Source: Porphyra umbilicalis (taxonomy: Eukaryota; Rhodophyta; Bangiophyceae; Bangiales; Bangiaceae). Taken from it: 64,000 nt of DNA. A program made the position numbers and the translations under genes. Below, one piece after another: positions 23,937 through 36,209 of this stretch (the stretch's first letter is position 1; each line of letters begins with the position of its first letter). The stretch is taken from NCBI GenBank assembly GCA_002049455.2, contig KV918858.1, forward strand, positions 62,001-126,000, read 5' to 3'. Below the pieces are notes generated by a model. That model searched no databases. It saw only the letters and a program-made list of their open reading frames with translations, and was not told where the DNA came from.

Positions 23937-23998
23937 AGAAAGCTGAATGGCTGTTGCGGAAACTCGGAGAAAGCTGGGTGGCTGAGGCGGAAATTGTA
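23937..23998. repeat. Two 31-bp direct repeats upstream of transposase
   Basis: Two adjacent copies of a unit beginning GAGAAAGCTG and containing TGGCTG, then GCGGAAA, differing at a few positions. They lie about 0.4 kb before the transposase ATG, next to the 22-base palindrome, where subterminal transposase-binding repeats sit in CACTA-like elements. The role is inference. Confidence 0.55.
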
Positions 23999-24012
23999 TC
24001 GCGATACAATTT
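23991..24012. promoter_or_regulatory. Perfect 22-bp palindrome centred on TATCGCGATA
   Basis: The 22 bases from AAATTGTATCG to CGATACAATTT read the same on both strands, and TGTATCGC follows again directly. Candidate binding site for a dimeric protein such as the transposase, or a promoter element of the transposase gene. Confidence 0.5.
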
Positions 24013-24373
24013 TGTATCGCACTCGCAGGCCATCCCAGAGGGGGGCACCATCCAGCACGGTCCCAATCATCGACTGGTTTTTCATAATTTGGATCCCGGC
24101 GGCGCTTCCGCACACAGTGATCCGCGCCCTCTGTCGGCGCTTGCAACTCCATCACAGGAGCGTCAGTCGATCGCTAGTCGAGGCGCGCGGCAGCGGCACA
24201 CCAATCGTGAGGGGCCCAGGCTACGAAGAGGATCAACTGGAGGTGGACCTGATGGATGGACACAGAACGTATGTTGGCTCGGGTTGCCAGATGGGAGACC
24301 CGCCCCGCCATCGTGAGACAGCCGACCTTTTTTCGTGTCCAACAGAGTCGTTAACAGTCCCTCGTCTTCGTGC

Positions 24374-27097
24374 ATGTGTTCAACATCTGCTCTATTCTGT
24401 ATCTTTGGCCGGTACAGCTTCACGGAGGCCGAGCTGAAACATGTCTTCCCCGGCAAGGTGTGGGCCTACAGATGCTCAGAATGCACGCGATTCTTCCTCA
24501 AACCGACGGCGGGAATGGCGGCCTGGAAGGAGGAAGCGCGGAGAAGTGCCACGGCTGGGGTGATGTGCGACGTCTCCGCCCTCCCAGTTTCCCAATGCAG
24601 AAGGGGCAAGTGCAGCGCTTGCACCTCACGGCTCCACAGAGCAAGAGTGCCTCCTGTTGGTGGGCCACTTGCTGCGCCGCCCTCCCCTACATCTATCCCG
24701 CCGCGCGTGCCTTCATCCGGGAGTTCGAACGGTGAGTCAGTCGCTGACATGCGCGTGTGCCCGAGCGTGCGCTCTTCTGCTCTGGGGCGGTTCGGCTCTA
24801 AGGCCAGCCGCATTGAGAATGGTGGCAACCCGGGTCGCAACACGCTAGCCCTGGTGAGTGGTCCGCAAGTTCCAGAACCTCCCAATTCACGACATGTTCT
24901 GCCCGCGGAGCCTGCTACGTGCCCCCCCACCCCCCCCGCACCATCCAAACCTCCTGTGAGCTGCAAGGCCCCAGTGAGCTGCAAGGAATTCCTTGACTTG
25001 CTGCTGGCCGGGACCTTCGTTGGGGAGGATGACGAGGTCGTGCTGAGGCGCATTGCAAGCACTGTGCTGCTACGCGGCGCTCCGGATAAGCTGCGCCTCA
25101 CGCGTGGCAACGGCACAACCGTCGCCTATGTGCGACGCGCGTCCATCTGCAAAGAGCGGGTCTCTAAGAGTCGGGTCAATCGGCGTCGGGCGGCGGCTCG
25201 GCGGCACCGGCCGTCGGCGTATCCCGGTGTAGCCGTCCCCCCAGCTCCAAAGGGCGGGCCAAGGGAGGATGAAAATGACCCTGTCGCCGCGTGCCAGCCT
25301 CGCGTCTTCCTCAATCGTCGCATCGCTCCCTCTGTTGAGGAGCAGGTGGGGCTGCTAGAGGTGGCCGGCGTGATCCAACGCGGTTTTGCTCTCATCCGTC
25401 GTGTCTTTTGGGGCGGGCGTGTCGGCATGGCCAGCATTGACCAGCTGCCCCAGGCGCGCAAGCGAATAGAGGCGCTGCCGGCAAAGCAAGTCGTCGTGGG
25501 CGGGGTGAGCGCCCACCTCGCCGACCTACCTTTGGCCGTGCAGGAGCGGGTATCGGCGCTCTGTGCGGGCAAACAATTTTTCGAGCGGGATATCTACGAT
25601 GACGACTACAAGCCGGTTCCCAAGACCGAGCTGTTCTCGGATGCGACGGCCGAGGAACCAGGCGTGCTGACCGGCTGTCCGCCCGCCACCATGAAGGATG
25701 TGCACCTAACGGTGGGCCTCGACAACGGCGGGTGTCCGGCCTCGGTCAAGAATGTGGTGGGAGTTATTAACCAGGCGCGGCCAAGCAACCCCAACAACGC
25801 CATCCTCGCGGCCGTCTGTCCGTGCGAAAAGGACGATTACTGCGACGTAGAGAAAATGCGCAAGACGCTGACCCCGCATTTCAAAGCGCTGTTGACCGGC
25901 GGCCTGTTGGTCGACGGTGAGCGGAGAGCTGTGCGCCTCTTCCCCACGGGAGACTACGATGCATTGTGCACGGTGCTCGGCCACAAAGGCGCGAGTGCGA
26001 ACATGCCGTGCTTGATGTGCCTAAGCACTCGGTCGCCGAGCCGCGAGCACTCTGAGCTGGAATTAAGGTTCCTCACTCTCCAAGACGTTGCTGTAGAGAG
26101 GACCCTGCGGTCAGCAGCACAGTATGTGGGCCATGATGCGCCGGGCCGAAGTGCGGGCACCAATGGCACCTCCAATCCCTCCGAGCCCCAACTGGCACAC
26201 CTGTCCGTGGAACTACCGCCCCTCCTGCTGGCTGATCCACGTCAGATCGTTTCAATTCCTCTGCAGAATACCATGGGTGTTAACAGCCGATTGCTGTCAC
26301 TCGCCACCGAATGCGTGATTAGGTGCAAGGGAGCGGCAGCGGGGCCACGCTTCGCTCGCCGTCTGGCGTCTGTGCTACGGGACGAGGTGGTGGTGACCCC
26401 CGTTCCCTACCACGGGGGTGGGTTCATTGGACGGGATTGTCACTGCATCGGGGAGAGAAGTGACGCCATCTGTCGGTTGCTGCTACTGGAGCTGACCGAA
26501 GAGTTTCACACGGCCTACAAGCGGGCCCGGCTGCCTTGGAACAGGGTACGAAAGCCTCTGAACCGAGCAGCCATCGCCACCGTGGAGGAGGTGCAGCAGT
26601 TCCGGTCCAACACAAAGGCCTTTGTGACGCATCTCAAGAGCGCTTTCCCATGGGTCAGCATCTCTCCCAAACTCCACCTGCTGCTGTGCCACGCTGCTGA
26701 TTTCATGGCCCGGTACGGGAGCATCGGCATGTATGGCGAGCAAGACATCGAGGCGTGGCACGGGCGGTACGGCCAGAGCTCGCGCAAGTACTCGCTGCAC
26801 TCCGAGCTCGCCTGCGCGGCCGCATTCATGCGCGCCATGGCGTTGGCGCGGGAGGCCAGTGAACCGGCCTTGGCGGGGTATGGACCGACTCGCAAGCCAG
26901 CGGCCCTAGGGGCGCACAAGGCGACGAAGTTGGGCGACAAGCGCAAGCGGGAGAATCGTGGGGAGGTCCCTGTCTGTACTGCAAAGGAGGAAAAGGCTGA
27001 GCAAGACCGGAACAAGTGGGCGAGGGATTTAAGCAACAAGGCTGCTGGGACGATGGGAGCGTGGGCCAGGAGAATGAAGAGAGCACGTAAAGAGTAA
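24374..27097 (+). CDS. Transposase-like protein of the two-gene element
   Basis: Uninterrupted frame of 907 codons from the first in-frame ATG; the frame is open 13 codons further upstream from a GTG. Near the N-terminus, YRCSEC (residue ~33) and CRRGKCSAC (~75) could bind zinc. The middle has GLDNGG (~449), GDYDALCTVLGHKG followed by PCLMC (~526), and the C-terminal third has VPYHGGGFIGRDC (~677), SPKLHLLLCHA (~764) and GEQDIEAWH (~789). This ordered set, Asp-containing middle block, PC-x2-C and PKLH...GEQ..E..H, recurs in poorly characterised transposase-like proteins of cnidarians, nematodes and other eukaryotes, and loosely recalls CACTA/Plavaka transposases. Catalytic acids cannot be assigned by eye. 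The tail is Lys/Arg-rich. It faces ORF2 across a 0.85-kb spacer. The frame is intact here, while all repeats carry only its last third. Confidence 0.75.
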   Translation: MCSTSALFCIFGRYSFTEAELKHVFPGKVWAYRCSECTRFFLKPTAGMAAWKEEARRSATAGVMCDVSALPVSQCRRGKCSACTSRLHRARVPPVGGPLAAPPSPTSIPPRVPSSGSSNGESVADMRVCPSVRSSALGRFGSKASRIENGGNPGRNTLALVSGPQVPEPPNSRHVLPAEPATCPPTPPAPSKPPVSCKAPVSCKEFLDLLLAGTFVGEDDEVVLRRIASTVLLRGAPDKLRLTRGNGTTVAYVRRASICKERVSKSRVNRRRAAARRHRPSAYPGVAVPPAPKGGPREDENDPVAACQPRVFLNRRIAPSVEEQVGLLEVAGVIQRGFALIRRVFWGGRVGMASIDQLPQARKRIEALPAKQVVVGGVSAHLADLPLAVQERVSALCAGKQFFERDIYDDDYKPVPKTELFSDATAEEPGVLTGCPPATMKDVHLTVGLDNGGCPASVKNVVGVINQARPSNPNNAILAAVCPCEKDDYCDVEKMRKTLTPHFKALLTGGLLVDGERRAVRLFPTGDYDALCTVLGHKGASANMPCLMCLSTRSPSREHSELELRFLTLQDVAVERTLRSAAQYVGHDAPGRSAGTNGTSNPSEPQLAHLSVELPPLLLADPRQIVSIPLQNTMGVNSRLLSLATECVIRCKGAAAGPRFARRLASVLRDEVVVTPVPYHGGGFIGRDCHCIGERSDAICRLLLLELTEEFHTAYKRARLPWNRVRKPLNRAAIATVEEVQQFRSNTKAFVTHLKSAFPWVSISPKLHLLLCHAADFMARYGSIGMYGEQDIEAWHGRYGQSSRKYSLHSELACAAAFMRAMALAREASEPALAGYGPTRKPAALGAHKATKLGDKRKRENRGEVPVCTAKEEKAEQDRNKWARDLSNKAAGTMGAWARRMKRARKE

Positions 27098-28772
27098 AAG
27101 ACATTTGGTTGAGGGTACCCACGAGCAGAAGTCGTGACACAGAGAACGGCAGACGCACAGGAGAGGAAAAACGAGAAAAAACGAATCGAAAATCTGTGCT
27201 GACGCGGCGTCAGTTGCGTGAACACGACATGACAGGCATTGACAAGCACGAAGATGCGCACCTAACAAAGACCATCACTCTGTGCAGTCGGTGCGGGTCC
27301 CCTCTCCCACCCACTTGCGCCGTCCCGACGGCCACACGAGTACCTCCAGGAACAGCGCCTCCACTATCGGGCATGCATGAGCGAGGCAAGGACGCAATTG
27401 AAGCCGGAGACAAGGAGGGAAGAAGAGGTAGGAGGTAGCATAAGTCACTATCTACGAGCCCACGCACCGCCCTACGCACCTCTCTTGACCCGCCACCTGT
27501 GGGCACCGCCGCGATGCGTCCATGACGAAGAGCGAAGCACGCGCAAGGCGAGAGCACACGACGTGGTAATCAAATTTGTGATACAAAGGCAGCAGCAAGA
27601 AGCAACACACCAGACGGAGGGAAGTTCCAAGAAGCCGCAGCCGAGTCATCGGCTGTACTGGTCACAATGGCCAAAATCGCCTGTGTGCACCCTCACCTGT
27701 ATGATGACTTTCAAAGATTGAGCGCTTCTTTGGATGATTGTGTGAGGGGCGGAAGCCGGGGAGGGTTTGCCTCCCCATCGGGACGGCCTGCGTGCCTGCG
27801 TCTGTGTCTGGGGCGCACTGGCGCTTGCCACGTGCCACGTCGGTGTTCGCGTGGGGGTCGACACGACGTGGGTGGGACGCGTTCGTCCCCGCCGACCGGG
27901 TGCTTTTGACGCCAAAAAATACTCCCAAAAATAACAGGAAAAAGCTTACTAAAGCGAAAACACATTGGCATCAGAAATCGTCACATCAATAGCCGTGCTT
28001 GGCACGACAATGGGACGGTGCATCCCCAGGGCATCACACATAGCACGACACAAATTCAGAGGGAGACGCCTGGGCACCACATCCGAGCCCTCCGCATCAG
28101 CAATGATGCCCCTGCTGTACAAAAAAGGCATGGTAAATGTCAGCAGAAAAACGGGAGCAAAGGGCGCCGGACTGCGAGGCCCCATAACGACAGCCAGAGT
28201 GTCGAAATCTGTAACCCGATACTGTGCAGCCGTCCGTCTTCGCTGGAGCAGGACGTAGGAACAGCCCCTGGTTGAAGAAAATGAACCAGCCTTAAGTTGC
28301 AGACGCTCCAGCTGCGGCGGGGCGCCTACACCACGCCACAGCAAGCCATCGACGACGCCGCCGTCGAATAGTGGGCAAAAAGCGCCTCCCCGCCGACTTG
28401 CCAAACTGCCAATCGCGACCATCCCCTGCTGCTCCGTAACGCCCCTTGCCGTTGGTCCAATCAACCACCCGGCCAGCGTCGTCAGCCAATCGGCGTCCCC
28501 CGTGTTGATCGGTGACGCCGAAGTCAAGCGCCGCGGCACATGCGCACGAAGCCGCTGTAAGAGGGATGTTCTTGTCGTGATCAGGAAGGTGAGCTTGAGA
28601 GGTCCGCGCTTGTGGCGTGTCGAAGAAACCGACCTACAGACATTGTTTGGGCGAAGACCGCTCCGATTGCGCCACAGTAAGTCGATCTGGAAGGCCTCGC
28701 CAGCAATGAAGTCCGGCGAACCAGCGGCGGGAAGGGCCACGAAGAACGCCTCGTCAGGATACCAAGTAGAGT
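26293..28772. repeat. Array unit 1 (joined to the full transposase)
   Basis: 2480 bp. Its transposase part is the 3' end of the complete gene; its ORF2 part (27949-28740, minus) is cut at the junction. It carries two private bases in the ORF2 part (a C in GAAACCGACC near 28628 and CAGCGGCGGG near 28733), shared with no other unit. Confidence 0.9.
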
Positions 28773-31251
28773 GCTGTCACTCGCCACCGAATGCGTGATT
28801 AGGTGCAAGGGAGCGGCAGCGGGGCCACGCTTCGCTCGCCGTCTGGCGTCTGTGCTACGGGACGAGGTGGTGGTGACCCCCGTTCCCTACCACGGGGGTG
28901 GGTTCATTGGACGGGATTGTCACTGCATCGGGGAGAGAAGTGACGCCATCTGTCGGTTGCTGCTACTGGAGCTGACCGAAGAGTTTCACACGGCCTACAA
29001 GCGGGCCCGGCTGCCTTGGAACAGGGTACGAAAGCCTCTGAACCGAGCAGCCATCGCCACCGTGGAGGAGGTGCAGCAGTTCCGGTCCAACACAAAGGCC
29101 TTTGTGACGCATCTCAAGAGCGCTTTCCCATGGGTCAGCATCTCTCCCAAACTCCACCTGCTGCTGTGCCACGCTGCTGATTTCATGGCCCGGTACGGGA
29201 GCATCGGCATGTATGGCGAGCAAGACATCGAGGCGTGGCACGGGCGGTACGGCCAGAGCTCGCGCAAGTACTCGCTGCACTCCGAGCTCGCCTGCGCGGC
29301 CGCATTCATGCGCGCCATGGCGTTGGCGCGGGAGGCCAGTGAACCGGCCTTGGCGGGGTATGGACCGACTCGCAAGCCAGCGGCCATAGGGGCGCACAAG
29401 GCGACGAAGTTGGGCGACAAGCGCAAGCGGGAGAATCGTGGGGAGGTCCCTGTCTGTACTGCAAAGGAGGAAAAGGCTGAGCAAGACCGGAACAAGTGGG
29501 CGAGGGATTTAAGCAACAAGGCTGCTGGGACGATGGGAGCGTGGGCCAGGAGAATGAAGAGAGCACGTAAAGAGTAAAAGACATTTGGTTGAGGGTACCC
29601 ACGAGCAGAAGTCGTGACACAGAGAACGGCAGACGCACAGGAGAGGAAAAACGAGAAAAAACGAATCGAAAATCTGTGCTGACGCGGCGTCAGTTGCGTG
29701 AACACGACATGACAGGCATTGACAAGCACGAAGATGCGCACCTAACAAAGACCATCACTCTGTGCAGTCGGTGCGGGTCCCCTCTCCCACCCACTTGCGC
29801 CGTCCCGACGGCCACACGAGTACCTCCAGGAACAGCGCCTCCACTATCGGGCATGCATGAGCGAGGCAAGGACGCAATTGAAGCCGGAGACAAGGAGGGA
29901 AGAAGAGGTAGGAGGTAGCATAAGTCACTATCTACGAGCCCACGCACCGCCCTACGCACCTCTCTTGACCCGCCACCTGTGGGCACCGCCGCGATGCGTC
30001 CATGACGAAGAGCGAAGCACGCGCAAGGCGAGAGCACACGACGTGGTAATCAAATTTGTGATACAAAGGCAGCAGCAAGAAGCAACACACCAGACGGAGG
30101 GAAGTTCCAAGAAGCCGCAGCCGAGTCATCGGCTGTACTGGTCACAATGGCCAAAATCGCCTGTGTGCACCCTCACCTGTATGATGACTTTCAAAGATTG
30201 AGCGCTTCTTTGGATGATTGTGTGAGGGGCGGAAGCCGGGGAGGGTTTGCCTCCCCATCGGGACGGCCTGCGTGCCTGCGTCTGTGTCTGGGGCGCACTG
30301 GCGCTTGCCACGTGCCACGTCGGTGTTCGCGTGGGGGTCGACACGACGTGGGTGGGACGCGTTCGTCCCCGCCGACCGGGTGCTTTTGACGCCAAAAAAT
30401 ACTCCCAAAAATAACAGGAAAAAGCTTACTAAAGCGAAAACACATTGGCATCAGAAATCGTCACATCAATAGCCGTGCTTGGCACGACAATGGGACGGTG
30501 CATCCCCAGGGCATCACACATAGCACGACACAAATTCAGAGGGAGACGCCTGGGCACCACATCCGAGCCCTCCGCATCAGCAATGATGCCCCTGCTGTAC
30601 AAAAAAGGCATGGTAAATGTCAGCAGAAAAACGGGAGCAAAGGGCGCCGGACTGCGAGGCCCCATAACGACAGCCAGAGTGTCGAAATCTGTAACCCGAT
30701 ACTGTGCAGCCGTCCGTCTTCGCTGGAGCAGGACGTAGGAACAGCCCCTGGTTGAAGAAAATGAACCAGCCTTAAGTTGCAGACGCTCCAGCTGCGGCGG
30801 GGCGCCTACACCACGCCACAGCAAGCCATCGACGACGCCGCCGTCGAATAGTGGGCAAAAAGCGCCTCCCCGCCGACTTGCCAAACTGCCAATCGCGACC
30901 ATCCCCTGCTGCTCCGTAACGCCCCTTGCCGTTGGTCCAATCAACCACCCGGCCAGCGTCGTCAGCCAATCGGCGTCCCCGTGTTGATCGGTGACGCCGA
31001 AGTCAAGCGCCGCGGCACATGCGCACGAAGCCGCTGTAAGAGGGATGTTCTTGTCGTGATCAGGAAGGTGAGCTTGAGAGGTCCGCGCTTGTGGCGTGTC
31101 GAAGAAATCGACCTACAGACATTGTTTGGGCGAAGACCGCTCCGATTGCGCCACAGTAAGTCGATCTGGAAGGCCTCGCCAGCAATGAAGTCCGGCGAAC
31201 CAGCAGCGGGAAGGGCCACGAAGAACGCCTCGTCAGGATACCAAGTAGAGT
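28773..31251. repeat. Array unit 2
   Basis: 2479 bp. The transposase fragment (to 29577) has an Ile in KPAAIGAHK where most units have Leu. One C is missing from the five-C run near 30980, which shortens the antisense ORF2 frame in this unit. Neither gene fragment keeps its own ATG start. Confidence 0.9.
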
Positions 31252-33729
31252 GCTGTCACTCGCCACCGAATGCGTGATTAGGTGCAAGGGAGCGGCAGCG
31301 GGGCCACGCTTCGCTCGCCGTCTGGCGTCTGTGCTACGGGACGAGGTGGTGGTGACCCCCGTTCCCTACCACGGGGGTGGGTTCATTGGACGGGATTGTC
31401 ACTGCATCGGGGAGAGAAGTGACGCCATCTGTCGGTTGCTGCTACTGGAGCTGACCGAAGAGTTTCACACGGCCTACAAGCGGGCCCGGCTGCCTTGGAA
31501 CAGGGTACGAAAGCCTCTGAACCGAGCAGCCATCGCCACCGTGGAGGAGGTGCAGCAGTTCCGGTCCAACACAAAGGCCTTTGTGACGCATCTCAAGAGC
31601 GCTTTCCCATGGGTCAGCATCTCTCCCAAACTCCACCTGCTGCTGTGCCACGCTGCTGATTTCATGGCCCGGTACGGGAGCATCGGCATGTATGGCGAGC
31701 AAGACATCGAGGCGTGGCACGGGCGGTACGGCCAGAGCTCGCGCAAGTACTCGCTGCACTCCGAGCTCGCCTGCGCGGCCGCATTCATGCGCGCCATGGC
31801 GTTGGCGCGGGAGGCCAGTGAACCGGCCTTGGCGGGGTATGGACCGACTCGCAAGCCAGCGGCCCTAGGGGCGCACAAGGCGACGAAGTTGGGCGACAAG
31901 CGCAAGCGGGAGAATCGTGGGGAGGTCCCTGTCTGTACTGCAAAGGAGGAAAAGGCTGAGCAAGACCGGAACAAGTGGGCGAGGGATTTAAGCAACAAGG
32001 CTGCTGGGACGATGGGAGCGTGGGCCAGGAGAATGAAGAGAGCACGTAAAGAGTAAAAGACATTTGGTCGAGGGTACCCACGAGCAGAAGTCGTGACACA
32101 GAGAACGGCAGACGCACAGGAGAGGAAAAACGAGAAAAAACGAATCGAAAATCTGTGCTGACGCGGCGTCAGTTGCGTGAACACGACATGACAGGCATTG
32201 ACAAGCACGAAGATGCGCACCTAACAAAGACCATCACTCTGTGCAGTCGGTGCGGGTCCCCTCTCCCACCCACTTGCGCCGTCCCGACGGCCACACGAGT
32301 ACCTCCAGGAACAGCGCCTCCACTATCGGGCATGCATGAGCGAGGCAAGGACGCAATTGAAGCCGGAGACAAGGAGGGAAGCAGAGGTAGGAGGTAGCAT
32401 AAGTCACTATCTACGAGCCCACGCACCGCCCTACGCACCTCTCTTGACCCGCCACCTGTGGGCACCGCCGCGATGCGTCCATGACGAAGAGCGAAGCACG
32501 CGCAAGGCGAGAGCACACGACGTGGTAATCAAATTTGTGATACAAAGGCAGCAGCAAGAAGCAACACACCAGACGGAGGGAAGTTCCAAGAAGCCGCAGC
32601 CGAGTCATCGGCTGTACTGGTCACAATGGCCAAAATCGCCTGTGTGCACCCTCACCTGTATGATGACTTTCAAAGATTGAGCGCTTCTTTGGATGATTGT
32701 GTGAGGGGCGGAAGCCGGGGAGGGTTTGCCTCCCATCGGGACGGCCTGCGTGCCTGCGTCTGTGTCTGGGGCGCACTGGCGCTTGCCACGTGCCACGTCG
32801 GTGTTCGCGTGGGGGTCGACACGACGTGGGTGGGACGCGTTCGTCCCCGCCGACCGGGTGCTTTTGACGCCAAAAAATACTCCCAAAAATACAGGAAAAA
32901 GCTTACTAAAGCGAAAACACATTGGCATCAGAAATCGTCACATCAATAGCCGTGCTTGGCACGACAATGGGACGGTGCATCCCCAGGGCATCACACATAG
33001 CACGACACAAATTCAGAGGGAGACGCCTGGGCACCACATCCGAGCCCTCCGCATCAGCAATGATGCCCCTGCTGTACAAAAAAGGCATGGTAAATGTCAG
33101 CAGAAAAACGGGAGCAAAGGGCGCCGGACTGCGAGGCCCCATAACGACAGCCAGAGTGTCGAAATCTGTAACCCGATACTGTGCAGCCGTCCGTCTTCGC
33201 TGGAGCAGGACGTAGGAACAGCCCCTGGTTGAAGAAAATGAACCAGCCTTAAGTTGCAGACGCTCCAGCTGCGGCGGGGCGCCTACACCACGCCACAGCA
33301 AGCCATCGACGACGCCGCCGTCGAATAGTGGGCAAAAAGCGCCTCCCCGCCGACTTGCCAAACTGCCAATCGCGACCATCCCCTGCTGCTCCGTAACGCC
33401 CCTTGCCGTTGGTCCAATCAACCACCCGGCCAGCGTCGTCAGCCAATCGGCGTCCCCCGTGTTGATCGGTGACGCCGAAGTCAAGCGCCGCGGCACATGC
33501 GCACGAAGCCGCTGTAAGAGGGATGTTCTTGTCGTGATCAGGAAGGTGAGCTTGAGAGGTCCGCGCTTGTGGCGTGTCGAAGAAATCGACCTACAGACAT
33601 TGTTTGGGCGAAGACCGCTCCGATTGCGCCACAGTAAGTCGATCTGGAAGGCCTCGCCAGCAATGAAGTCCGGCGAACCAGCAGCGGGAAGGGCCACGAA
33701 GAACGCCTCGTCAGGATACCAAGTAGAGT
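31252..33729. repeat. Array unit 3
   Basis: 2478 bp. One base is missing in TCCCCATC near 32733 and one in AAATAACAGG near 32890, both in the spacer, and there is a GCAGAGG variant near 32380. The transposase fragment runs to 32056 and the ORF2 fragment is 32906-33697 (minus). Confidence 0.9.
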
Positions 33730-36209
33730 GCTGTCACTCGCCACCGAATGCGTGATTAGGTGCAAGGGAGCGGCAGCGGGGCCACGCTTCGCTCGCCGTC
33801 TGGCGTCTGTGCTACGGGACGAGGTGGTGGTGACCCCCGTTCCCTACCACGGGGGTGGGTTCATTGGACGGGATTGTCACTGCATCGGGGAGAGAAGTGA
33901 CGCCATCTGTCGGTTGCTGCTACTGGAGCTGACCGAAGAGTTTCACACGGCCTACAAGCGGGCCCGGCTGCCTTGGAACAGGGTACGAAAGCCTCTGAAC
34001 CGAGCAGCCATCGCCACCGTGGAGGAGGTGCAGCAGTTCCGGTCCAACACAAAGGCCTTTGTGACGCATCTCAAGAGCGCTTTCCCATGGGTCAGCATCT
34101 CTCCCAAACTCCACCTGCTGCTGTGCCACGCTGCTGATTTCATGGCCCGGTACGGGAGCATCGGCATGTATGGCGAGCAAGACATCGAGGCGTGGCACGG
34201 GCGGTACGGCCAGAGCTCGCGCAAGTACTCGCTGCACTCCGAGCTCGCCTGCGCGGCCGCATTCATGCGCGCCATGGCGTTGGCGCGGGAGGCCAGTGAA
34301 CCGGCCTTGGCGGGGTATGGACCGACTCGCAAGCCAGCGGCCCTAGGGGCGCACAAGGCGACGAAGTTGGGCGACAAGCGCAAGCGGGAGAATCGTGGGG
34401 AGGTCCCTGTCTGTACTGCAAAGGAGGAAAAGGCTGAGCAAGACCGGAACAAGTGGGCGAGGGATTTAAGCAACAAGGCTGCTGGGACGATGGGAGCGTG
34501 GGCCAGGAGAATGAAGAGAGCACGTAAAGAGTAAAAGACATTTGGTCGAGGGTACCCACGAGCAGAAGTCGTGACACAGAGAACGGCAGACGCACAGGAG
34601 AGGAAAAACGAGAAAAAACGAATCGAAAATCTGTGCTGACGCGGCGTCAGTTGCGTGAACACGACATGACAGGCATTGACAAGCACGAAGATGCGCACCT
34701 AACAAAGACCATCACTCTGTGCAGTCGGTGCGGGTCCCCTCTCCCACCCACTTGCGCCGTCCCGACGGCCACACGAGTACCTCCAGGAACAGCGCCTCCA
34801 CTATCGGGCATGCATGAGCGAGGCAAGGACGCAATTGAAGCCGGAGACAAGGAGGGAAGAAGAGGTAGGAGGTAGCATAAGTCACTATCTACGAGCCCAC
34901 GCACCGCCCTACGCACCTCTCTTGACCCGCCACCTGTGGGCACCGCCGCGATGCGTCCATGACGAAGAGCGAAGCACGCGCAAGGCGAGAGCACACGACG
35001 TGGTAATCAAATTTGTGATACAAAGGCAGCAGCAAGAAGCAACACACCAGACGGAGGGAAGTTCCAAGAAGCCGCAGCCGAGTCATCGGCTGTACTGGTC
35101 ACAATGGCCAAAATCGCCTGTGTGCACCCTCACCTGTATGATGACTTTCAAAGATTGAGCGCTTCTTTGGATGATTGTGTGAGGGGCGGAAGCCGGGGAG
35201 GGTTTGCCTCCCCATCGGGACGGCCTGCGTGCCTGCGTCTGTGTCTGGGGCGCACTGGCGCTTGCCACGTGCCACGTCGGTGTTCGCGTGGGGGTCGACA
35301 CGACGTGGGTGGGACGCGTTCGTCCCCGCCGACCGGGTGCTTTTGACGCCAAAAAATACTCCCAAAAATAACAGGAAAAAGCTTACTAAAGCGAAAACAC
35401 ATTGGCATCAGAAATCGTCACATCAATAGCCGTGCTTGGCACGACAATGGGACGGTGCATCCCCAGGGCATCACACATAGCACGACACAAATTCAGAGGG
35501 AGACGCCTGGGCACCACATCCGAGCCCTCCGCATCAGCAATGATGCCCCTGCTGTACAAAAAAGGCATGGTAAATGTCAGCAGAAAAACGGGAGCAAAGG
35601 GCGCCGGACTGCGAGGCCCCATAACGACAGCCAGAGTGTCGAAATCTGTAACCCGATACTGTGCAGCCGTCCGTCTTCGCTGGAGCAGGACGTAGGAACA
35701 GCCCCTGGTTGAAGAAAATGAACCAGCCTTAAGTTGCAGACGCTCCAGCTGCGGCGGGGCGCCTACACCACGCCACAGCAAGCCATCGACGACGCCGCCG
35801 TCGAATAGTGGGCAAAAAGCGCCTCCCCGCCGACTTGCCAAACTGCCAATCGCGACCATCCCCTGCTGCTCCGTAACGCCCCTTGCCGTTGGTCCAATCA
35901 ACCACCCGGCCAGCGTCGTCAGCCAATCGGCGTCCCCCGTGTTGATCGGTGACGCCGAAGTCAAGCGCCGCGGCACATGCGCACGAAGCCGCTGTAAGAG
36001 GGATGTTCTTGTCGTGATCAGGAAGGTGAGCTTGAGAGGTCCGCGCTTGTGGCGTGCCGAAGAAATCGACCTACAGACATTGTTTGGGCGAAGACCGCTC
36101 CGATTGCGCCACAGTAAGTCGATCTGGAAGGCCTCGCCAGCAATGAAGTCCGGCGAACCAGCAGCGGGAAGGGCCACGAAGAACGCCTCGTCAGGATACC
36201 AAGTAGAGT
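33730..36209. repeat. Array unit 4
   Basis: 2480 bp. Transposase fragment to 34534; ORF2 fragment 35386-36177 (minus) with a private substitution giving Ala in SISSARHK. Shares GGTCGAGGG after the transposase stop with units 3, 5 and 6, against GGTTGAGGG in 1, 2, 8 and 9. Confidence 0.9.

Larger units (their letters stand above)
23011..24373. other. Flank of the transposon; left end probably inside
   Basis: 23011-23700 is GC-rich and without a recognised gene. At about 23740 composition drops sharply to near-balanced, and this continues to the transposase start, which suggests that foreign DNA begins near here. The segment contains two 31-base direct repeats and a 22-base palindrome (separate entries). 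I could not find a terminal inverted repeat or target-site duplication by eye. Confidence 0.4.
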
